A stretch of DNA of 64,000 nucleotides from Bacteroides fragilis (GTDB lineage: Bacteria; Bacteroidota; Bacteroidia; Bacteroidales; Bacteroidaceae), in NCBI RefSeq assembly GCF_002849695.1, contig NZ_CP018937.1:3658001-3722000 (forward strand). Reading direction: 5' to 3'. Positions 53,700-63,454 of the stretch are shown here, in pieces. The position numbers were made by a program, and so were the translations under genes. Below the pieces are notes generated by a model that had not been told where the DNA came from, did not search any database, and saw only the letters and a list, made by a program, of their open reading frames with translations. Within the stretch, counting starts at the first letter, position 1, and every line of letters begins with the position of its first letter.

Positions 53700-55088
53700 T
53701 TACTTAGCCAATTCATTGATTACATCCATAATCTTCTGTCCTATTTCCTCAGCAGCCTCCATAGTCGATGCTTCACTGTATACACGGATAATGGCTTCGG
53801 TATTGCTCTTACGCAAGTGTACCCACTTGTCTGCAAAGTCAATCTTCACACCGTCGATATCATTGATTTCTTCGTTCTTATAGATTTCCTTTACCTTAGC
53901 AAGGATAGCATCTACATCTATTTCCGGAGTCAGATCTACACGATTCTTAGCAATAAAATAAGGAGGATAAGTTGCACGCAACTCGCTCACCTTCTTGCTT
54001 TCGTGAGCCAAATGGCTAAGGAATAATGCGATACCTACCAAAGCGTCACGTCCGTAATGGCTGGCAGGATAAATCACTCCACCATTACCTTCACCTCCGA
54101 TCACCGCATTGGTTGCCTTCATCTTGGTCACTACATTCACTTCACCTACTGCAGAAGCATTGTACTCCATACCATATTTACGGGTCACATCGCGCAAAGC
54201 ACGTGTAGAGCTCAAATTAGATACCGTATTACCCGGAGTATGTTTCAGTACATAGTCGGCCACTGTGACCAATGTATATTCTTCACCATACATCACACCG
54301 TTCTCGCAGATCATGGCCAGACGGTCTACGTCAGGGTCAACAACAAATGCGACATCTGCTTTTCCCCCCTTCATCAGGTTCATGATATCACCCAGATTCT
54401 TTTCCAGAGGTTCGGGATTGTGGGCAAAATTACCGGTCGGTTCGCAATAGAGTTTTTCTACGTGTTTCACTCCCAGACGTTCCAACAGTTCAGGCAGAAT
54501 AATACCCCCTACGGAGTTTACGCAATCGATGGCTACAGTGAAGTTAGCTTTCTTGATAGCTTCTACATCTACCAGGTCAAGCGCCAATACACTGTCGATA
54601 TGTTTTTTGTTATAAGTAAGATCTTTGCGATAAGAACCCAGATGATCAACATCTGCATAATCGAATTCTTCGGCCGCAGCAATGCGAAGCACTTCTTGTC
54701 CTTCGGCTGCATTCAGAAATTCTCCGTATTCGTTCAGTAATTTCAGTGCATTCCACTGCTTGGGATTGTGTGATGCAGTCAGGATGATCCCTCCGCAAGC
54801 CCCTTCCATTGTCACAGCTAATTCTGTTGTCGGAGTAGAAGCAAGATCGATATCAACTACGTCCCAGCCCATACCCATCAAAGTACCGACTACGACATTC
54901 TTTACCATCTCACCGGAAATGCGGGCATCACGGCCCACTACTATCTTGTTACTTTTTGATTTGCATGTTTTGCGAATCAAAGTGGCATAAGCCGACGTGA
55001 ATTTTACAATGTCAAGCGGGTTCAGTCCTTCGCCTGCGCCTCCGCCAATGGTTCCACGGATACCAGAGATAGATTTGATTAGAGTCAT
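53700..55088 (-). CDS. glmM: Phosphoglucosamine mutase / phosphomannomutase
   Basis: 462 residues of the alpha-D-phosphohexomutase family. The phosphoserine loop is TASHNPKQWNA with Ser106. The metal loop DPDVDRLA is near 250, the sugar-binding loop GGEGNGGVIYP near 335, and the phosphate-binding RKSNTEAIIRVYSE near the C-terminus. It converts glucosamine-6-P to glucosamine-1-P for cell wall precursors, or mannose phosphates. GlmM versus ManB cannot be decided with certainty from sequence alone. It lies 36 bp after the DUF4827 gene. Confidence 0.87.
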   Translation of the reverse strand: MTLIKSISGIRGTIGGGAGEGLNPLDIVKFTSAYATLIRKTCKSKSNKIVVGRDARISGEMVKNVVVGTLMGMGWDVVDIDLASTPTTELAVTMEGACGGIILTASHNPKQWNALKLLNEYGEFLNAAEGQEVLRIAAAEEFDYADVDHLGSYRKDLTYNKKHIDSVLALDLVDVEAIKKANFTVAIDCVNSVGGIILPELLERLGVKHVEKLYCEPTGNFAHNPEPLEKNLGDIMNLMKGGKADVAFVVDPDVDRLAMICENGVMYGEEYTLVTVADYVLKHTPGNTVSNLSSTRALRDVTRKYGMEYNASAVGEVNVVTKMKATNAVIGGEGNGGVIYPASHYGRDALVGIALFLSHLAHESKKVSELRATYPPYFIAKNRVDLTPEIDVDAILAKVKEIYKNEEINDIDGVKIDFADKWVHLRKSNTEAIIRVYSEASTMEAAEEIGQKIMDVINELAK

Positions 55089-55124
55089 AGGTTGTTGTTT
55101 TAGAAAATTGGTTATTTAGTAGTT

Positions 55125-55769
55125 TTAGTTCAATGCTTTCTGAAATTTACGAATATCGTAGAAATAGGGGTTTACATATTGGTTTGCACTCTGATGTCCC
55201 ATCTTCGAAGGTACAATCATTCTCACATGGGCATAATTGGTAACATACTTTAAAGCAAGCAGCCATCCGGGAGGAACATCCGTCGTACCATATTTGGCAT
55301 ACATCGACCCCTCTGTAAATACACCGGCTACTGAAGTACCGTTATCCACATAACGGAAAACGTCCGGATAAGTATAGTAGTTCGGATAATTTTCGAAACC
55401 GGGAAGCACCACATTGAAGCAAGTGGTATCGTTAGCCTTGATATCGTGCTCTACAAAGCGTACGGCTACAATATTGTTATTCTTGATAGAGTCATTTTCC
55501 GGTTTATCGGTAACAATACCTTTATCCACAATCTGCATATAGACTCCGTTTGAGAAAGCTACATATTCATTCTTGGTCGTATCCGTCTTATATCCGTTTG
55601 CTTCAAAGTCACTCTCAGAAATAGTACGGATATCGTGCTTTTTAATAAAAGCGTTTACCGCATCTTTCTCTTCATCCAGCATTTCTGCATAAGTCTTCGA
55701 ATTGTCGCAAGCCTGGAACATATATCCGAAGGCTAACAAGGAAAAAAATAACAATAGAAGTTTTTTCAT
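55125..55769 (-). CDS. DUF4827-family lipoprotein
   Basis: 214 residues with a lipoprotein signal (lipobox GYMFQAC, Cys21). The mature region starts KTYAEMLDEEKDAVNAFIKKHD, typical of the DUF4827 family, which has an FKBP-like fold (NGVYMQIVDKGI, then GTDVPPGWLLALKYV). Function unknown; probably a periplasmic folding or binding protein. The -7 element TACATTTG (55802-55795, minus) lies 26 bp upstream, and glmM follows closely. Confidence 0.82.
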   Translation of the reverse strand: MKKLLLLFFSLLAFGYMFQACDNSKTYAEMLDEEKDAVNAFIKKHDIRTISESDFEANGYKTDTTKNEYVAFSNGVYMQIVDKGIVTDKPENDSIKNNNIVAVRFVEHDIKANDTTCFNVVLPGFENYPNYYTYPDVFRYVDNGTSVAGVFTEGSMYAKYGTTDVPPGWLLALKYVTNYAHVRMIVPSKMGHQSANQYVNPYFYDIRKFQKALN

Positions 55770-55973
55770 TTCTGTATCTTATGTATATTCCGTACAAATG
55801 TATTTTAAATTAGTCGAATCTTTAGATTTAAAAGCAGAAAGTTCAAGTCTTTTAACCTTTGACTTTCAACTTTTAACGGAAGAGCAAGGAGCCATGGGCT
55901 ATAAGTCAAAAGTAACAAGAAGTTATACACTTGTCATTCCTTATTCATAAATTGTAACCGACAACCCGCGACC

Positions 55974-57005
55974 TCATTGTTTCAGAAGCGGCTTATATTT
56001 CTCCAATGCCTGTTCAAACACTTTCACAGCCTCTTCCATCGTACCGTAAAACTCTCCGCCTGACGCATTGAGATGCCCACCACCATTGAAAAACTCGGCA
56101 GCTAACTGGTTGCAAGGAAACTTACCTACGGAACGAAGTGAAATCTTAATCATTTTCTTTTCCGTATCCTCACGGAGGAAACAAGAGAAACAGACATTCT
56201 TAATCGAAAGCGGGATGTTTACAAACCCTTCGCTATCGCCTTTGATATAATCAAATTTTCCCTGTTCATCTTTGGTCAGCGATATAAGCGCAGAATTATA
56301 ATCTTTATACACCCGCATATTCGATAATACATATCCCATCAAACGCAAACGGCTTTCGGAATAAGTATTGTAGACTTTCCGGTAGATATCATCTTTATCG
56401 ATTCCTTTTGAAAGCAGTTCGCTGATAATGAAATAAATCTCACGATTATTAGAGTTATAAGTGAATCCTCCGGTATCTGTCATCATACCAGTATAAATAC
56501 ATTCAGCCCCCTCTTTGGAAATGTCACTGAAATATCCCATCCGGCAAATCAGGCGAAACACCAATTCGGAAGTAGAAGAAATTTCAGGATGTGAAACAGT
56601 GATCCGACAAAAGTCTTCGGGATGAAGATGATGATCTATCATTATTTTACGTCCCGGTGAGGAAGCTACTATATCAGCCATCTCGTCAATGCGCTTCAAT
56701 GCATTAAAATCAAGACAGCAGATAACGTCTGCTTCCATAATCAACTTATCGGCAAACTCTTTATAACGGTCATACAGCAAAATATCCTTGCTACCCGGCA
56801 TCCATCTCAGGAAATCGGGGAAAGCATTAGGGACAATTACATTTACAATTTTATCTTGAGAATCCAGAAAATGATACAATCCCAACGATGAGCCAATGGC
56901 ATCTCCGTCAGGCGACACATGGGATACGATTACTATTTTGTCGGCCCGTTCAAACCATTTAGTAAAATGATCAATATGGGTTTGAGCAATTACTTTAGTC
57001 AGCAT
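55974..57005 (-). CDS. DHH/DHHA1 phosphoesterase (NrnA-like oligoribonuclease/pAp phosphatase)
   Basis: 343 residues from ATG 57005 (MLTKVIAQTHIDHF). The longer frame above overlaps comEC and lacks a plausible leader. DHH motifs: SHVSPDGDAIGSSLGL, DFNALKRID, IDHHLHP and MTDTGGF. The DHHA1 motif GGGHLNASGG is at the C-terminus. NrnA-type enzymes degrade nanoRNA and 3'-phosphoadenosine 5'-phosphate. A promoter with -7 TATTTTTG and TTTG 20-odd bp upstream fits the gap after comEC. Confidence 0.88.
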   Translation of the reverse strand: MLTKVIAQTHIDHFTKWFERADKIVIVSHVSPDGDAIGSSLGLYHFLDSQDKIVNVIVPNAFPDFLRWMPGSKDILLYDRYKEFADKLIMEADVICCLDFNALKRIDEMADIVASSPGRKIMIDHHLHPEDFCRITVSHPEISSTSELVFRLICRMGYFSDISKEGAECIYTGMMTDTGGFTYNSNNREIYFIISELLSKGIDKDDIYRKVYNTYSESRLRLMGYVLSNMRVYKDYNSALISLTKDEQGKFDYIKGDSEGFVNIPLSIKNVCFSCFLREDTEKKMIKISLRSVGKFPCNQLAAEFFNGGGHLNASGGEFYGTMEEAVKVFEQALEKYKPLLKQ

Positions 57006-57055
57006 AACTTGTTTGTATAAATATGAGTTGGCAAAAATACGATAAATCTTTGTAC

Positions 57056-59155
57056 TTAGAGCAAAAACCTCACAGAACCTTCGTCGGAAAGGGAGATAAA
57101 ATGCAATCCCAACCGACGGCATTCTTCACTGAACACTCCCTTATAATAAGCGGACAGGGAAGAATCCAGAATAACCTCCCGGCAATGAAACAGTTGGGCC
57201 AATGACTCCAATCGTCCTGTATAGCCCTTACACAAATACAAATAATCTATGTTTAACGGTTCAGCGACAGTTTTGTTCCGCCAACGGTTATCACTGACCA
57301 TACAAATACGTTTATTACCGAACAGGAGCAGGTGGTCCTGCATCCAGAAGCCGGAAGAGCAATAGTCTTTTGTTATGGGTATCGGGGTATTCAGGTGTAA
57401 CCGGTTCCAATAGCCGGTTACCGCACGCGAAAGCCGTCTTTCATCCGGAATGCTATCTGCATAGGCAAGCCAGGATTTACCTTGAGACTCAATGCAATGT
57501 ACAACCGGACATCCCCGGACATTATAGAAAACAATGCTCTGCACCGGTCGGTCAGCCATCCTCCATGCCCAATGAAGACTACCTGTAACCAACAGGCAAA
57601 CACCTACAAGGTACAAACTTTTCGCACTACGAACCATCATATGACGCATACAGGCCAACAAAGCCAGATAAAAGGCAAGAACTTCCGCCGGATAAATCCA
57701 AACATTATCGATAGATGCCAACGGTAGATGCTCTACCCAACGAACCGCAGCATTCAGTAAATCGATAAGAAACTTCACCGCCACAGCACACCAAGTATAA
57801 AGCTGAGAAAAAGGGCTGACCACCAGCAGAATAACCGCTGAATACATAATCACCGACACAAGTGGAATTACCAACAGATTAGTCAATAAGAAATGGGTGG
57901 AAAATCTGGAAAAATACAACAATACCAAAGGGGCTGTACCTATCTGCGCAGCAAGCGAAACACACATTAATGCCCAGACTTTTTTTAATACTCCATTACC
58001 AATCGGAAGCAACCTGAACAACCGGGGATATATCAGTAGAATGGCAGTAACAGCCGAAAAAGAGAGTTGAAATCCAACATCAAACAGCCAGAAAGGATGA
58101 ACCGCCAGCATAATAAATGCAGTCAGCGCAAGCGTATTAAGTGAAATACCCGTACGCCCGGATAAGACCGACAAAGCTAACAATGAAAACATAATAACCG
58201 AACGAACCACAGAAGGGGACAGCCCTGTAATGAAAGCAAATCCCCACAATGCAGTAATTATCACTATCGCACGAAACAGCCTCACCCCCCAAACATTCCC
58301 CGGCAACCACTTCAGAAGTAAAAGAAGCAGCATATATAAAAATCCGATATGAAGTCCGGAAAGTGCCAGTACATGACTGGCCCCTGACACGGAATAAGTC
58401 TCCCTAATATCTTCTCCCAATTCCTCTTTGTAGCCAACAGTAAGCGCGGCAAGTACGGCAAACTCATCCGATTCGAACTTCAAAGCACGATATTTATCCA
58501 GAATCCGGTCCCGGCAGTCCAATGCAATCTGCCGAAAGGAACGGGACATCCTGTGTCCGATTATCTGCCATTTTCCCTCTGCAACAAAAGCAACTCCTCC
58601 AATCCCTCTGTAACGTAAATAACGGGCATAATCAAATTCATCGGGATTACCATTATTGGAAGGTGGAGATACGCGTGCCATCAGTACTAATTCGTCCCCC
58701 TTATGTAAACTTCCGGCGAGTGAATCTTTCGAAATGTAAAGCAATACTTTCCGATTCACCGGTACGACTCCTACTGAATCTTGTTTTTCTGTCAGAAATG
58801 CCGGACAGAGAAAAGTATGTTCCTTCTCGTCGGGCCGATCAGTCAGGATAGCCCGATAAACGCATTCTTGTTTTTGGAAAGCATATACAGTTTGTTGTAA
58901 AACCTGATTCATGCCGCCGGTTCCGGCCCCAAAAACAAGTAGATAGGCAACACTGCCGAATATCCACCGAAACGAATAGCGACGTGAAAAATAGACTGCC
59001 AGCAGCAGAAAAAATAATCCGGCAGAAACTCCCACCAACACGGTATCCGGAATATAAACCTCCTTGAAAAACAAATAATTACCAACAAGAAAGCCTGCTA
59101 TCAGAGGTAATAGCAGGCGTAAAAATGGATATCGATGTAAATACCGGAAGCTCAC
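57056..59155 (-). CDS. comEC: ComEC/Rec2 family membrane protein
   Basis: 699 residues with many TM segments: the N-terminal DUF4131 region (TM at about 10-80), an OB-like exterior domain, and the Competence domain (LSGLHIGFLYMLLLLLLKWL near 265, then GLSPSVVRSVIMFS). The C-terminal metallo-beta-lactamase-like part is reduced to about 120 residues without an HxHxDH site. ComEC is the DNA-uptake channel. In Bacteroides this class is conserved although natural transformation is not well established. It precedes the DHH gene in the minus-strand run. Confidence 0.86.
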   Translation of the reverse strand: MSFRYLHRYPFLRLLLPLIAGFLVGNYLFFKEVYIPDTVLVGVSAGLFFLLLAVYFSRRYSFRWIFGSVAYLLVFGAGTGGMNQVLQQTVYAFQKQECVYRAILTDRPDEKEHTFLCPAFLTEKQDSVGVVPVNRKVLLYISKDSLAGSLHKGDELVLMARVSPPSNNGNPDEFDYARYLRYRGIGGVAFVAEGKWQIIGHRMSRSFRQIALDCRDRILDKYRALKFESDEFAVLAALTVGYKEELGEDIRETYSVSGASHVLALSGLHIGFLYMLLLLLLKWLPGNVWGVRLFRAIVIITALWGFAFITGLSPSVVRSVIMFSLLALSVLSGRTGISLNTLALTAFIMLAVHPFWLFDVGFQLSFSAVTAILLIYPRLFRLLPIGNGVLKKVWALMCVSLAAQIGTAPLVLLYFSRFSTHFLLTNLLVIPLVSVIMYSAVILLVVSPFSQLYTWCAVAVKFLIDLLNAAVRWVEHLPLASIDNVWIYPAEVLAFYLALLACMRHMMVRSAKSLYLVGVCLLVTGSLHWAWRMADRPVQSIVFYNVRGCPVVHCIESQGKSWLAYADSIPDERRLSRAVTGYWNRLHLNTPIPITKDYCSSGFWMQDHLLLFGNKRICMVSDNRWRNKTVAEPLNIDYLYLCKGYTGRLESLAQLFHCREVILDSSLSAYYKGVFSEECRRLGLHFISLSDEGSVRFLL

Positions 59156-59164
59156 AAGCCGGCC

Positions 59165-59824
59165 TTACAGCCCTTTCATGGCATGAATCGTCTCTTCCGG
59201 ATTCTCAGCAGCAAAAATGGCATTTCCTGCTACCAACGCATCCGCCCCGGCAGCCACCAGACGGGCACCTGTTTCCAGATTCACTCCACCATCTACCTCG
59301 ATCAGCGCTTTCGATCCGGTACGCTCAATCAGTTCACGAAGTTCACGTACTTTCTCTACCGAGTGCTCAATAAACTTTTGTCCTCCGAAACCGGGATTCA
59401 CACTCATGATCAACACCATGTATACATCCCGGATAATGTCCTGCAACAAAGCTACCGGAGTGGCCGGATTTATGGTAACAGCAGGCTGCATACCGGCCTC
59501 ACGGATTTGTTGCACCACCCGATGAAGGTGTGGACATGCTTCGTAATGTACATTCATAATATGCGCCCCCAATGCCTTTACTTCAGGAATAAACTTCTCA
59601 GGATTGACTATCATTAAATGTACATCCAACGGTTTCTGAGTCAACTTAGCAACATACTTCAGCACCGGAAAGCCAAAGGATATATTCGGAACAAATACTC
59701 CGTCCATAATGTCAATGTGCACCCAGTCGGCTTCACTACGGTTAATCATCTCAAGATCCTTTGCCAGATATGCAAAATCTGCCGAAAGGATAGAAGGGGA
59801 TATAATAGGTTTCATATTCATCAA
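59165..59824 (-). CDS. rpe: Ribulose-phosphate 3-epimerase
   Basis: 219 residues. Family phrases ISPSILSADFA, WVHIDIMDGVFVPNISFG, DVHLMIVNPE, MSVNPGFGGQKFI and IEVDGGV are all present, with the active-site Asp and His metal ligands. Interconverts ribulose-5-P and xylulose-5-P in the pentose phosphate path. It lies 9 bp before comEC. The first start (MMNMKPI) or the ATG three codons later are both possible. Confidence 0.97.
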   Translation of the reverse strand: MMNMKPIISPSILSADFAYLAKDLEMINRSEADWVHIDIMDGVFVPNISFGFPVLKYVAKLTQKPLDVHLMIVNPEKFIPEVKALGAHIMNVHYEACPHLHRVVQQIREAGMQPAVTINPATPVALLQDIIRDVYMVLIMSVNPGFGGQKFIEHSVEKVRELRELIERTGSKALIEVDGGVNLETGARLVAAGADALVAGNAIFAAENPEETIHAMKGL

Positions 59825-60002
59825 TATTTTAATAATAGCACAAAATTAACAAAAAAACATCAGAGCTCCCTCTTCTATAACAGTTTATTTGGCAGAAATT
59901 CTTTCCTTCTATTCTAATTCCACAATTGCAAGTGACAGACTCTGCTTTCCAGTACGTTGCCTTTACACTATCAAAGCATAAGATAGAGAGCCTCACCGTC
60001 AA

Positions 60003-60977
60003 TTATTCCGCCTTCATCCTAAATGCCTCAGTCAGATGAAACCCACGCAAAAGTTCATCTGTCTTCAGCCTCTTTTTACCCGGCAACTGTAAAGAAAGGA
60101 TATTTACAAACCCATCCGACACGGCTACTTTCAGGAAGTGCTTTCCATCTGTAATAATGCTCCCCGGAGTCAGTGCATGTACTTTCTCTTCTTTCTCACT
60201 CTCAAAGATTTTCACTACAACCGCTTCACCTTCCGGATTAAGTAATTCACTCCACGCAGCAGGATAAGGAGAAAGCCCGCGGATAAAATCATAAACCCGT
60301 TTCACCGGCTGATTCCAATTAATCCTACAGGTTTCTTTGAAGATTTTCGGAGCTGGACGAAGCTCGCCGACCACTGCCATTTCTTCCTGGGGAATTGCCT
60401 TTACATTTCCCTCCAGAATAGCATCTACCGTTTCTATCACCAGCCGTCCGCCCAACTGCATCAATTTGTCATGCACCACTTCCACATTGTCCGTATCAGC
60501 AATAGGAACGCGCACCTGCTGGATCACCTCACCTGTATCGATTTCATGTTTTAGGAAAAAAGTAGTAATCCCCGTCTCCGTATCTCCATTGATAACCGCC
60601 CAATTGATAGGAGCTGCCCCACGGTACTGCGGAAGCAAAGAAGCATGAAGATTGAAAGTTCCAAAACGAGGCATGTTCCATACCACTTCCGGTAACATCC
60701 GAAAAGCCACAACAATCTGCAGATCGGCCTTCCATTCGCGAAGTTCCTGAACAAATTCTGCATCTTTCAGTTTCTCCGGCTGTAATAAAGGCAACTGATG
60801 ATCCAGCGCATATTGCTTTACCGGAGAATATTGGATTTTGTGTCCACGGCCGGCAGGTTTATCAGGCATTGTAATCACCCCGACTACATTATAGCCGCCT
60901 TCCACCAGACAGCGCAGGGCCTCCACTGCAAAATCAGGAGTCCCCATATATACGATTCTTAAATCTTCTTTTTTCAT
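60003..60977 (-). CDS. fmt: Methionyl-tRNA formyltransferase
   Basis: 324 residues from ATG 60977 (MKKEDLRIVYMGTPDFAVEAL). A TTG 48 bp upstream overlapping the ClC stop is rejected because Fmt normally starts here and 324 residues is typical. Formyl-folate site residues are in FNLHASLLPQYRGAAPINWAV, with GDTETGITTFFL following. The C-terminal tRNA-binding domain is complete. Formylates initiator Met-tRNA. Confidence 0.96.
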   Translation of the reverse strand: MKKEDLRIVYMGTPDFAVEALRCLVEGGYNVVGVITMPDKPAGRGHKIQYSPVKQYALDHQLPLLQPEKLKDAEFVQELREWKADLQIVVAFRMLPEVVWNMPRFGTFNLHASLLPQYRGAAPINWAVINGDTETGITTFFLKHEIDTGEVIQQVRVPIADTDNVEVVHDKLMQLGGRLVIETVDAILEGNVKAIPQEEMAVVGELRPAPKIFKETCRINWNQPVKRVYDFIRGLSPYPAAWSELLNPEGEAVVVKIFESEKEEKVHALTPGSIITDGKHFLKVAVSDGFVNILSLQLPGKKRLKTDELLRGFHLTEAFRMKAE

Positions 60978-61021
60978 ATTTAAAAAGCTATGAGTTATAA
61001 GTTTCCGGAAATTGTAACCCG

Positions 61022-62812
61022 TCAATCTTCCGAGAAATGCACCAATACCTGGCGATACGAATTAAATATTTTAGATTTTGAAACAAATCCCAGATACTTT
61101 CCTTCTTCGTTGACTACCGGCAAGTTCCACGCTTTTGTATCGTCAAACGTCTGCATCACCTGTTCCATACTGTCGGTATCATACAAACGGGCAGGAACGG
61201 AAGTCATCAATTTACTAACGGTAAAACGATGATAAAGTTCCTGACGGAACATGATGTTCCGGATATCATCCAGCAGCACGACGCCTAATAGAATTCCATC
61301 CTTGTCTGTCACAGGAAACATATTACGATGGGAGGTCGAAATAGCCTTTACCAATTCACCCAAATCCATTTCCGGACGTACACAGACAAAGTCTGTTTCG
61401 ACTACATTTTCCACTTTCATCAATGTCAGTACAGCCTTATCCTTATGATGGGTCAGCAACTGTCCTTTCTTGGCCAGACGCATGGAATAAATACTGTGGG
61501 GTTCGAACACAATGATTGTCAGATAAGAACTGACCGAAACGATCATCAAAGGCAGAAAAAGGTCATATCCGCCAGTCAGTTCAGCAATCAGAAACACACC
61601 GGTCAACGGGGCATGCATGACCCCACTCATGACTCCTGCCATTCCCATTAGAGCAAAGTTCTTTTCCGGCAAAGTGGAAGTAAAATCAAAATCATTGCTA
61701 AAGTGGGAGAAAACAAAACCGGCAATACATCCCAAATACAACGAAGGAGCAAAAATACCACCGCATCCGCCTCCACCGTTAGTCGCACTCGATGCAAATA
61801 CCTTCAACAGGATAATCAATACCAGATAAACCAACAGCAGATTGCCATATCCATAGAACAAGGAGTTATTCAATACCGTATCCCAATCGGCATTACTCGT
61901 ACCGTTCAGCAATAATTCAATCGTATCGTAACCTTCACCGTAAAGAGGCGGAAAAAGAAAGATGAGTACACTCAACATCACACCACCCAATGCCAACTTC
62001 TTATACGGATTGGACAGTTTACCAAATACCCCTTCTACAGAACTCATGGCACGTGTGAAATAGAGTGATACCAATCCGCAAAAGATACCTAAAAGAATCA
62101 CATAAGGAATACGTTCCAACTCAAAAGGCTGATCCAAATGAAATTTAAACATAGCCTCTTGCCCGGTTGTAATATACGAAACAGTAGCAGCCGTAACAGC
62201 CGAAATTAGCAACGGCAACAAGGATGACATGGTAAGATCGATCATCAATACTTCCAAAGTGAATACCAATCCCGCTATCGGCGCTTTGAAAATACCTCCA
62301 ATGGCACCGGCAGCACCACATCCCACCAGCAACATCAACGTACGGTGTTCCATCTTGAACATACTTCCCAGATTCGATCCGATAGCCGATCCGGTAAGTA
62401 CAATAGGGGCCTCGGCTCCTACCGATCCGCCGAAGCCGATGGTAATGGCACTGGCAATGGTCGACGACCAGATATTATGGCGTTTGATACGTCCTTGACG
62501 ACGTGAAATTGCATAAAGGATCTTCGTAACCCCATGACTGATATCATCCTTTACGATATTGCGCACAAACCATCCGGCAAGGAAAATACCGACTACCGGA
62601 TAGACCAGATAAAGGTAGTTGGCCTCTGTCGTATTAAAATTATCTGTGAGAAAGTTCTGTATCGTATGAATGAAGAACTTCAGGATCAATGCAGCAATAG
62701 CTGTAAAAATACCTACCAGAAAACTTAAAATGAGAATAAACTGCTTTTCTTTAATCTTATTCTCGCGCCAAATAATAAAGCACTGTAATAGACTTATCTT
62801 TTCTTTTTCCAT
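61022..62812 (-). CDS. ClC-family chloride channel/transporter with CBS domains
   Basis: 596 residues. The ClC core of about 430 residues carries selectivity motifs GFGGSVGAEAPIV (with the gating Glu) and GGGCGGIFAPSLYLG. A pair of CBS domains is at the C-terminus (about 455-590: MDLGELVKAISTSHRNMFPV and VPARLYDTDSMEQVMQTFDD). The gating Glu argues for a Cl-/H+ antiporter, though this cannot be proven here. It overlaps tsaC by 1 bp and is followed by fmt. Confidence 0.93.
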   Translation of the reverse strand: MEKEKISLLQCFIIWRENKIKEKQFILILSFLVGIFTAIAALILKFFIHTIQNFLTDNFNTTEANYLYLVYPVVGIFLAGWFVRNIVKDDISHGVTKILYAISRRQGRIKRHNIWSSTIASAITIGFGGSVGAEAPIVLTGSAIGSNLGSMFKMEHRTLMLLVGCGAAGAIGGIFKAPIAGLVFTLEVLMIDLTMSSLLPLLISAVTAATVSYITTGQEAMFKFHLDQPFELERIPYVILLGIFCGLVSLYFTRAMSSVEGVFGKLSNPYKKLALGGVMLSVLIFLFPPLYGEGYDTIELLLNGTSNADWDTVLNNSLFYGYGNLLLVYLVLIILLKVFASSATNGGGGCGGIFAPSLYLGCIAGFVFSHFSNDFDFTSTLPEKNFALMGMAGVMSGVMHAPLTGVFLIAELTGGYDLFLPLMIVSVSSYLTIIVFEPHSIYSMRLAKKGQLLTHHKDKAVLTLMKVENVVETDFVCVRPEMDLGELVKAISTSHRNMFPVTDKDGILLGVVLLDDIRNIMFRQELYHRFTVSKLMTSVPARLYDTDSMEQVMQTFDDTKAWNLPVVNEEGKYLGFVSKSKIFNSYRQVLVHFSED

Positions 62813-63375
62813 TATTCGCGAATAATCTTAATCACTCCACCTTTATCCAGCTTAATGATACTCGATGGTTTAGGACGACTCATATCATCCTGCCGGAAAT
62901 TGACAATGTAGTCTACCGACGATTTTATTTCTTCGCTGATTTCATTGAAATTGGCAGCTCCCGGCTGTCCACTGATATTGGCAGATGTCGAAACAATAGC
63001 CTTACGAAACTGCTGGCACAAACGACGGGAGAATGCTTCGTTCGTCACCCGGATGCCTACGCTACCGTCTTCGGCAAGCAGATTTGAAGCTAAATTACGA
63101 GCACCGGAATAAATGATAGTCAATGGTTTATCGGCAACTTCCATCAAATCCCAAGCAATCGAAGGGACATCCTGCACATAAAATTCGACCTTCACCGGCG
63201 AATCCACCAATACCAACATCGCCTTACTGTCAGCACGTTGTTTTATCTCATACACCCGGCGCACAGCGTCTTCATTGGTAGCATCGCAGCCAATTCCCCA
63301 AACCGTATCGGTGGGATAGAGAATCACCCCGCCTTCGCTCATCACTTGACAAGCTTTTTTAATGTCTTCTATCAT
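62812..63375 (-). CDS. tsaC: L-threonylcarbamoyladenylate synthase (TsaC/Sua5/YrdC family)
   Basis: 187 residues: GGVILYPTDTVWGIGCDATNEDAVRRVYEIKQR matches the YrdC fold and KxR-type active site, then SVGIRVTNE and ISTSANISGQPG. It makes threonylcarbamoyl-AMP for t6A37 of tRNA, the substrate later methylthiolated by MtaB, whose gene is at the other end of this window. It is first in the minus run, overlapping the ClC gene by 1 bp. Confidence 0.93.
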   Translation of the reverse strand: MIEDIKKACQVMSEGGVILYPTDTVWGIGCDATNEDAVRRVYEIKQRADSKAMLVLVDSPVKVEFYVQDVPSIAWDLMEVADKPLTIIYSGARNLASNLLAEDGSVGIRVTNEAFSRRLCQQFRKAIVSTSANISGQPGAANFNEISEEIKSSVDYIVNFRQDDMSRPKPSSIIKLDKGGVIKIIRE

Positions 63376-63390
63376 TTCTTGATCTATTTC

Positions 63391-63446
63391 TTGTGAGAAT
63401 AACGTGCAAAAATACTAATTTTGCCCAATAATAACAAAGGTTAAGA
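63391..63446. promoter_or_regulatory. Overlapping divergent promoters of tsaC and the thioesterase gene
   Basis: Minus: TTTG (63438-63435), 20 bp, TATTTTTG (63414-63407) for tsaC. Plus: TTG (63391-63393), 22 bp, TAATTTTG (63416-63423) for the thioesterase. The two -7 elements are one base apart, so the promoters compete for the same DNA. Confidence 0.6.
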
Positions 63447-63454
63447 GAAAACAA

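Noticed and set aside
55702..55950. 82-codon + strand frame upstream of the DHH gene
   Set aside because: Half of it is antisense to the DUF4827 signal peptide and the rest is intergenic; no coding character.
57006..57122. Longer N-terminus for the DHH phosphoesterase
   Set aside because: It overlaps the end of comEC, has no domain match, and a promoter lies between it and the chosen start.
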